The position numbers were made by a program, and so were the translations under genes. Below are positions 18,757 through 24,903 of a stretch of 24,903 bases of DNA, piece after piece (positions within the stretch are counted from its first letter, which is position 1; every line of letters begins with the position of its first letter). The DNA is from Paramacrobiotus richtersi (Eukaryota; Tardigrada; Eutardigrada; Parachela; Macrobiotidae). Location of the stretch: the NCBI GenBank assembly GCA_034698045.1, contig JAQGAU010000689.1:1-24903 (forward strand), in the 5' to 3' direction. The notes under the pieces were generated by a model, which did not search any database, was not told the origin of the DNA, and was given only the letters and a program-made list of their open reading frames with translations.

Positions 18757-18996
18757 CTAAATACATATATGAAAAAGTTTCGCAGGGCATTCTCGGTAAT
18801 GTAGCGGTCCTAACAAGCCAAAAGTAGAAATTATGTCATCGACTTTTGTGGTATGCTGGTCACGAGGCGAGGCTCTCTTTGATTTGTGGTCAACGGACAA
18901 GCTATGGTCCCGCCCCTCAGATTTCTCAAAATCAGATTTATTGGCGTGAAAAGAGGGCACAACAAATAACACCGGAAAATCTGTCTGCTGGCCAAT
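18757..18996 (-). other. Open frame continuing past the ZP-gene stop codon
   Basis: After the TGA that ends the SRCR-CUB-ZP frame, the same frame stays open to 18757 (about 79 codons). It includes DHKSKRASPRD, with a KSKR furin-like site of the kind found after ZP domains. No transmembrane segment is evident. It may be 3' UTR, or coding sequence if the gene uses a splice I did not find. Confidence 0.3.
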
Positions 18997-21900
18997 TCAT
19001 AAAATAGAACCATTTATACTGTGGTACGCAATTATCTGATTCCGTAATTCACTGCGTATATCGCAAACAAAATCATAAACACCACTGGGAAAATTGATCT
19101 CTCTAATATTTATTCTAAGCTGAAGAGTCTGTTGTCCGGAAATCGTTGATGACTCCGAATGGACTCCTTGCACAGGACTTCTGCAATTATAATGAAATTC
19201 AGATGCTTTTTATTATGCTTTTTTATCAGTAATAATCAGCAAACAAATTAAAAAATCTAAAAAAATCTATACAGTATCAGTTGCATATAAGTGAGTTTTA
19301 ATAAAGACAAAAATTGTTTTCCTCTTCCGACTAATTATAACAACGCCAGAACTAAATAACCGAATATTGATGATAATTCCAAAAAGATACAATAAACAAT
19401 TCAACACCAAAACGCCACTGTCACCAGAAGAATTTTGCATAATAATTAAGTTTATTAAAAATTAAATTTATAAAAATTAAATTAAACTTAAAACAATTAT
19501 CAGAAATTTTTTTAAGTGGTGTGAGCGCAAAGACAAAACTCACCCTTTATCATACAACAAAATGTCTGCTTGCGCAGGATTCTGCTGGTTTTTCGCAACA
19601 CATCGAACAACTTCCGTTCCAGCGTGCTGAACCATTCCCGCATCTTCGTTGGGCTTAACCACCAGATAAAACTCCTTTTCTTCAACGTTCTCACCCGGAA
19701 ATACAAGGTGCTGAAGAGGAACTTGCAAAAGCGAATCCCGATAAACGATTATCCTGAAAAAGACAGATCTTATGTTATGCATTCAAAAAACGCTTTTATG
19801 CCTGAAACAAATTTTCAAATTCTACAGGCAAGCTCCAGTACAAAAACTTCAGGTTAAAGCTCCAAAAACCGGTCAAGAATTTTGATACATAACTTTACAG
19901 CGATTAATTTCCGGTTAATATTATTGTTATTTTGTTATTAGGCATTCACCAGCTTGGGTAAAGGTCGTCGATTGTTCCTTCTTTTAAAAACTTCCAAAAA
20001 AGTGTTAAGTATACTGTAAGCATTTCAAACCCTGGTTAAACATGAAAGACAAACTGTAGACAGAGTACGATATAATTAATTAAATTAATTACTTAATTTT
20101 ATTACGATATGATTACATTTTTTGTCGAATAAACTAACCTGTATGGTACAACAACCGTTTCCGTCAGCGTCTCCAGTGGCGCAACCGGCCCACCATTGAC
20201 ATCCTCCAGCACCACCCCTCCCTCATCCAACTTCAAATGGCACTTGACGGGAAGGAGAAACTTATCCGCATACTCAATCTGCACCTGTCCAATGTCCACA
20301 AACTCCCTCCTGGCGACGAGGAGTTGGTACGCGAATGCAAAATCATCTGTCTAATACAACGTATACAATCTGACGAACTCTTGTACAGATGTCAATTCCC
20401 CACCTACATCGGACTGGAACACCCGGGGGCAGTTGCGCGCATCGAAACCAACGTTGAAAAACTCATTGGAACGGGACTGGGTCTCGGATTGGGTGGCCGT
20501 GCACTGGGGGTTGGGCGGGGGCGGGGACAGGGATTTGTCGACGACTTGGGCGGTCCATGTGCCGTTGATCCAGCCGAGGAGTTTCTGTTTGACGATGGAG
20601 ACGTTGAGGTAGGAGTGTCCACATGTGGCGGCGATTTGTGGGATTGCTGAAATAAAGGAACACCGATTTTACCGTTGGATTTTGTTGAACATCTAAGTTA
20701 GTTTCTACCGGAACCAAAAGAGCTTAGAATCCTTCTTATGACAACTGCAAACGAAGGTCAGAATAATTTTTACAGGGCATGTAGCGGATTACTGGACTAG
20801 ATTGTTATAACAACTGTAGCCTGTAGGCAGTGTAAGAGTCAGTAAGACTGACCCACAAAACCGTCAGCTGACCCAGTTCAATAGCTCTCCAGTTCTAGAC
20901 GAGTGGACATATAACTGAGACTTTTAGGTCGGGCGAAAGGGGATCAAATTCCGGCTAGCTAGGACAACGTGTTTTCGCTTAGTTTATCAGACCAACTCCT
21001 TTCCCCAAAGAAAACTGAATAATACCGTACCACGCTTTCACCTTTCGGTTACTCTGCTAGATACTAAACTTTAGGAAAAGTGGGAAACCATCTACGTACC
21101 GCAGAATATTTGTAACATAAAATACAGGTATGCTTCTTAATGAACGATCTCCTTTTGCGAAGCTCTCAAAAGTTTCCTCGTTTAAATTTCAATTTAGCAC
21201 AGTGTGCACTGCACACAACGCATCTACTTTCAATCACTTTAGCTAGGAAAACTTTCAAGAAACAGTGCACGGATTCGAAACTCGCAAATACACCTCTCTG
21301 TATTCTGTACGTTCATGTGCACAATCGCCCACCGATGCTCCATACAGCCATATCAGAAGATTTACCTTCTCAAGTGAATAATTAACTTAACATAAATAAC
21401 AATAATTGCCAGAGCGCTAAGGCTGCTGTTGCAGCACCATGTACCCCGTACCTCGCAGTCTAATATCAAATTCCTCCACTCCCGCCGGTGCTATCTTCCT
21501 TACAAACGTAATATTAACCGACGTCGCCACAGGACTAATCACCACTACCCTATCCACATCGCGCAATCCACACAACGTACTCTCCCTGACCTCCCGCACC
21601 GGCACCGTGGATCCGTCCATCCGCGGATACTCTATCGTCTGTCGAATGATAACATGGTTGATGGCGTTACACAGCGCCGCTGTTATCCCCGGGCTGGTGG
21701 TGGGGTTCACCGTAATGTGACGGCTTTCCAGTTGGAGATAGACCCCTTTCTGCGGCAGGAACTCCATACTGCACTGATTGTTGGAGGAGATGGTGGAGCG
21801 CCGGAAGACGCCGTGGATACGGGGTCCGGTGGGGACTGACAGGCGGCGGGTGATGTCGCAGGTGATTTCGTACGAGTTGGTCGCGTTGACGGTCGGGGCT

Positions 21901-22902
21901 GGGAGGGGCTGTGGCGAAAGCTCTGACAAAACCAACACCATCTGAACTTACATATACTATGAATTGGCTATGATTCCAATCGGCTAAACAGAAAGACGAA
22001 TACCAACACCGCTCAGGAAGGAATATCAAGGAAAACCCGCATATGCGAATGAGACGTGAGGAGAGATACAACTCATCTAAGTCATGATTTTGTTTACGTT
22101 CTTGCAACGGACAGCTTGCCGTTCTTTATGCAAGAGTCGTTAAACGCGTTACAAATTCTTCCTAACAATTTCTAATCATATTCCAGTGAATCCAGTCACA
22201 AGCAAATGTATCGAGTTAAACATTCGTAATCGACGGAATCGTTCGAATTTAACTGCATCTCTTCCGTTTCTGCATCATACATAACTCTGGTAGTCATTTG
22301 CTTACCAGTGCACGTCAACCGGATCGGTCCACATCCTCTGGGTGCAATTTCCGAAGATCGACACTGACTTATATCGGTGGCATTCGCTACATAAACAAAG
22401 ATCCCCTTACAAACGAACACCTTCGTACCGTGAATCGCGACATACTTGGGCACGACATAATGTCAACCAGCGTCTGCAAACCGGTTCCCGCGAGAAAGGT
22501 AATGGAGAGAAGTCTGTCAAATCCAAGTTCCTGGCACATGAGCTGTCCGAGCTGGTTGCGCAGAGTAGGGGTGTTCTGAAGATTCCGCGTGGAGGAGCAC
22601 GTTTTTCGCCACTGGTTGGCCGACCGTGCGAAAGCTTCGACTTGGCCACTTCGAATATTGCCGGAATCTCCGGATGTTTCTTGCGGGGGCCATCGAATCT
22701 GAAGCTAAATAGTCACGAATTAATGAACAACGGATCTTGAAACTGTAACATCGAAATGCGTTGCAACCTACATAAATTTGATTTCGCAACTTTTTTAACA
22801 AGAAAACACACCACCACTTACTGTAGAATTCTGGCAATAAATACAAGAGAGATTTGTCAGTATAGCTGCGATAATAACAAGTCCGTCGCGAAAAGTCATC
22901 AT
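18997..22902 (-). CDS. Secreted SRCR-CUB-ZP protein (DMBT1-like architecture)
   Basis: Eight exons: 22822-22902, 22446-22698, 22306-22386, 21452-21922, 20408-20646, 20139-20350, 19544-19753, 18997-19180. They sum to 1731 nt (576 aa), all junction phases matching. The signal peptide is MMTFRDGLVIIAAILTNLSC. SRCR, about 35-138: SGQVEAFARSANQWRKTC, MCQELGF, ISQC, GCG, LTC (six cysteines). CUB, about 150-295: IHGVF, NNQCSMEFLPQKGVYLQL, LCGL and a VVISP-VNITFVRK end. ZP, about 300-560: TCGHSYLNVSIVKQKLLG, ARNCPRVF, VKCHL, EVVRCVAKNQQ, GVYDFVCDI. ZP modules polymerise; SRCR and CUB bind ligands, so an apical or mucosal secreted polymer is inferred. Introns at 22387-22445 and 20351-20407 are only 59 and 57 nt. 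The 3' end is weak: no final transmembrane segment, and the stop at 18997 comes early. Confidence 0.88.
19544..20646 (-). CDS. ZP-coding exons (20408-20646, 20139-20350, 19544-19753)
   Basis: ZP-N is in the first two: TCGHSYLNVSIVKQ, NPQC, ARNCPRVF, then IEYADKFLLPVKCHL. The third starts ZP-C: DSLLQVPLQHLVF, EVVRCVAKNQQNPAQADILL, YDKG. Donors are GAT|GTAGGT, CAG|GTTAGT and GG|GTGAGT. The residue after DKG, usually Cys in ZP-C, is Ser in the next exon. Confidence 0.85.
20647..21451 (-). other. Long intron (805 nt) of the SRCR-CUB-ZP gene
   Basis: Bounded by GAG|GTACGG and TTTATTTCAG on the minus strand. Nothing else recognisable inside; short open frames lack motifs. Confidence 0.6.
21452..21922 (-). 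CDS. CUB-coding exon of the SRCR-CUB-ZP gene
   Basis: Acceptor TTTTGTCAG, donor CGAG|GTACGG (phase 1), matching CA at the start of the ZP exon. Reading through the donor would meet TAG at 21417, so this could also act as an alternative SRCR-CUB-only end. CUB features: NNQCSMEF, LCGLRD, VNITFVRK, EEFDIRL. Confidence 0.8.
22446..22698 (-). CDS. SRCR-coding exon of the SRCR-CUB-ZP gene
   Basis: Acceptor TTTAGCTTCAG, donor A|GTATGT. It encodes most of a divergent six-cysteine SRCR domain, which the short 22306-22386 exon completes (ATDISQC, RGCGPIRLTC). Without removal of the 59-nt intron the frame stops at a TAG. Confidence 0.85.
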
Positions 22903-24023
22903 AATGAAATAAACACTTGAATACCATCCGAATTAAAACGCACTGTATACTGCTATTCCGAGAATATCAGCTTATTCCGAGATAACTTCTTCCGGATAAC
23001 ACAGGTTTCAACTTTCATCCGACTTCTGTTTGTGCAGAGTACCGCTTTGAACTACCATGGTGAAACTCTGCGTAATGTGGATAAAGCTACAGTCTTCTTA
23101 TCAGGAAAAGCACTTCTACAAATACCTTATCTCCATCGATGTGGTAATGCGTGGAAGTGATTTGTTGATTTCCTGCTTATACATCCGGGGCCTAATCAGA
23201 CGTCTGGTATCGCTTGTTGCTTTTTGTTGACTTCTCCGTGAACCGCAATAAATTATGTTGCGTCAAGGACTTAAAGACTCAAAGGAGTCAAAAGTCCATA
23301 AAAAAAGATAATCCAGATAAGGGACATCGCAAACCTGGATATATACAAAAGGCACGTTGGCTGTTGCAGATGGCAGATAGTAAGTTAGAAGTTACAATTT
23401 GTCACAATCAACATTTAACAAGATGGTAGTTCTAAAACTTAACTTAAAACCTTGAATTCTCTCAATGCAATTATGCTAGACAAGAGAGTTTAGAAGTTCT
23501 CAACACACTGCGAGTTTAGAAGTTCTCAACACACTGCTGGCGCTGTATTTAGCCCAGGGGAACTTTCCCCCGTGGATATACTTCGCCTCCGTGTGCACTG
23601 GCAAATCAAAACATTGCGCATCACCACGGCACAATTCTGCATTATCGAAGATTCCAGTTCTTACACTCAAAATTTGATTTTGTGTTGCAGTTTTCATTCG
23701 TACTGGTAATAGTATATTTAGCGTTTCTGGTATCAAACTTTTGTAGTACTATTTTTTAAAATGGGATCACAGCTTAACCAGATTCTACTGTATTTCTCGC
23801 AACAGACGTTCGTAACAGTTCGTTGAATTCGTTTGCGATTTGCCATTTTTATTGGACTGTCATCTATCCGGAATCCACTGTTACTTGTGCATTTCTTACT
23901 ACAAAATCCGAGACATTTCCTCTTGAATGCCGTTGCGCTCCCAGGATGCAGTGATCCCATTCCAGCACGGGAAACCTTTGAGAGGACGCCACCTGAGAAT
24001 TCGGGCTCCTGGTCCTGGACGAC
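22903..24023. promoter_or_regulatory. Divergent intergenic region between the SRCR-CUB-ZP and ubiquitin-like genes
   Basis: The two start codons (22902 minus, 24024 plus) point away from each other across 1.1 kb. A bidirectional or two-promoter region is inferred from layout. A minus-strand frame at 23500-23736 contains FDNAELCRGDAQCFDLPV but has no start or splice support, so it is not called as a gene. Confidence 0.35.
23486..23537. repeat. Exact 26-bp tandem duplication
   Basis: GAGTTTAGAAGTTCTCAACA plus CACTGC occurs twice in direct succession (23486-23511, 23512-23537). It is recent, since the copies are identical. Confidence 0.95.
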
Positions 24024-24903
24024 ATGAGCTTTTCGATTCGCCTCCAGTTTCCCGATGGGCGGTCGGAGTCGATCCCTGTTGACGCCTCGACACGGGTCGC
24101 TTCGTTGTACGATGATCATGTTGCAACGCGGATTCCCGAAGGTGAGAGGACTCAAAAATGCGCATATGTTTAGCGGTCGTACTGGAATTTGTCTGTTTTC
24201 TCACTTTTCTGTAACAGGTCTTAACTTCTTTTGAGCTAGATGCAACTTGTTGGGCAAAGAGACAATTTACAAAATTTATTTTATATATTTTACATTACTG
24301 ATTTGCCTTTTAAAAATTCCGCTTCTATTGAAATTTTTCCTTCGTACTAATAATTAAATCATGAAGTTCATGATTGATCATCAGATTATGAGTCGGTTAA
24401 TTCTGAGGCATTTCGCATTTCTTGATTGGCAAGAAAACGAAGTACTTTTCCAGATCGCTATCTTTATTGTGTGAACCAGTATTGTTTTTATTCACTTTAC
24501 TGTAATTTCGAAATTGTGGTTTTCGGTTGCTGCTTCCCTTCCTAGAATGTTATACAAACTTCATGGCTAATATCCTGATTATTTGATTGTGAAATTAAAT
24601 CGAAATATTATGGAAGTTGTCTTGCTGTAAACGGGGGGTTGCCCTGTCCGCAGAGCCTCTGGTTAAATCGCCATCTAGAAGCGGCTGTCCTATAGACACA
24701 TCTACGGGTCCGCTGTTCCAGGCGATTAGTGACGATTACCCTGTACATTGCGCTCCACAACCATTTCCCGCACTGACTATCTCTCTCCCCACAGGTCAAA
24801 CCGGTCAGCTCCTGTACATGGGCCGCGTCCTGACCCCTCCGTCCTCCTCCCTCGCCGACCACGGCATCCACGCCGACACGGTCGTCCAGGTGTTTGTCCG
24901 CCG
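24024..24903 (+). CDS. Ubiqu­itin-like-domain protein, 5' part, runs off the window
   Basis: Exon 1 is 24024-24141 (ATG; donor GAAG|GTGAGA, phase 1). Exon 2 starts at 24795 after CTCTCTCCCCACAG and is cut by the window end. The product starts MSFSIRLQFPDGRSESIPVD and continues QTGQLLYMGRVLTPP, then LADHGIHADTVVQVFVR. This is a ubiquitin-like beta-grasp: a first strand with the ubiquitin-type TLTGKT-like turn, the QRLIFAGKQLEDG-like segment, and a final L..G....TVV.V..R strand. It sits at the N-terminus, as in UHRF-type or ubiquilin-type proteins; TMUB-like proteins are another match in the LLY.GR.L segment. Which family cannot be told from 75 residues. The 24142-24794 intron holds nothing else recognisable. 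Confidence 0.8.

Noticed and set aside
23733..24204. Two long minus-strand open frames
   Set aside because: They overlap the first exon of the ubiquitin-like gene and are composition shadows without motifs or splice sites.
1..24903. CRISPR arrays, operons, bacterial promoters, tRNA or rRNA genes
   Set aside because: Spliced metazoan genes throughout. Tandem arrays lack unique spacers, and no cloverleaf or rRNA segment was seen.

Overview
The window is nuclear DNA from an animal, probably an invertebrate with a fairly compact genome. Its genes are split by many GT-AG introns, and the smallest cluster at about 57-66 nt. Introns and intergenic DNA are A+T-rich while exons are G+C-richer. The gene families are metazoan: a papilin with ADAMTS-cassette, TSP1, Kunitz and WAP modules; an ECT2/pebble RhoGEF; a BTB-BACK-PHR adaptor; and a secreted SRCR-CUB-ZP protein. 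An ecdysozoan is plausible, but I cannot name the group from sequence alone.

Layout. (1) 1-880: short tandem duplication and stem-loops, with a possible first exon ending at 485. (2) 885-7245, plus strand: papilin-like extracellular-matrix gene of at least 13 exons. Splice sites and most modules are recognisable, but Kunitz 1 and Kunitz 3 carry in-frame stops and a frame break follows Kunitz 3. Its introns are full of short dispersed repeats and exon/intron duplications, including a relic Kunitz exon at 4523-4636. (3) 8711-10669, minus strand: ECT2-like RhoGEF (BRCT, BRCT, DH, PH) in one unbroken, intronless stretch with three in-frame stops and at least two frameshifts, most like a retropseudogene. 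(4) 10829-11788, minus: a possible three-exon, 101-residue orphan gene. (5) 11800-13854: no gene; a ~150-bp degenerate tandem array (about 12600-13330), then a 17-copy 25-bp minisatellite that abuts the next gene's stop codon and supplies many AATAAA motifs in its sense. (6) 13874-18272, minus: complete, intact ten-exon BTB-BACK-PHR gene (529 aa). A 28-bp perfect hairpin lies in one intron. (7) 18535-18685: a 151-bp hAT-type MITE with a perfect 8-bp target-site duplication. (8) 18997-22902, minus: eight-exon secreted protein with signal peptide, SRCR, CUB and ZP modules, the domain order of DMBT1-like proteins; the 3' end is uncertain. (9) 24024 to the window end, plus: first two exons of a ubiquitin-like-domain protein, transcribed divergently from gene 8.

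The BTBD-type and SRCR-CUB-ZP reconstructions each sum to an exact multiple of three with every splice phase matching. The lesions in the papilin and ECT2 copies are therefore unlikely to be general sequence error, and look like two genes decaying side by side. Papilin and the SRCR-CUB-ZP protein would act outside the cell, ECT2 in cytokinesis and the BTB protein in CUL3 ubiquitylation. Nothing suggests that they form one pathway.
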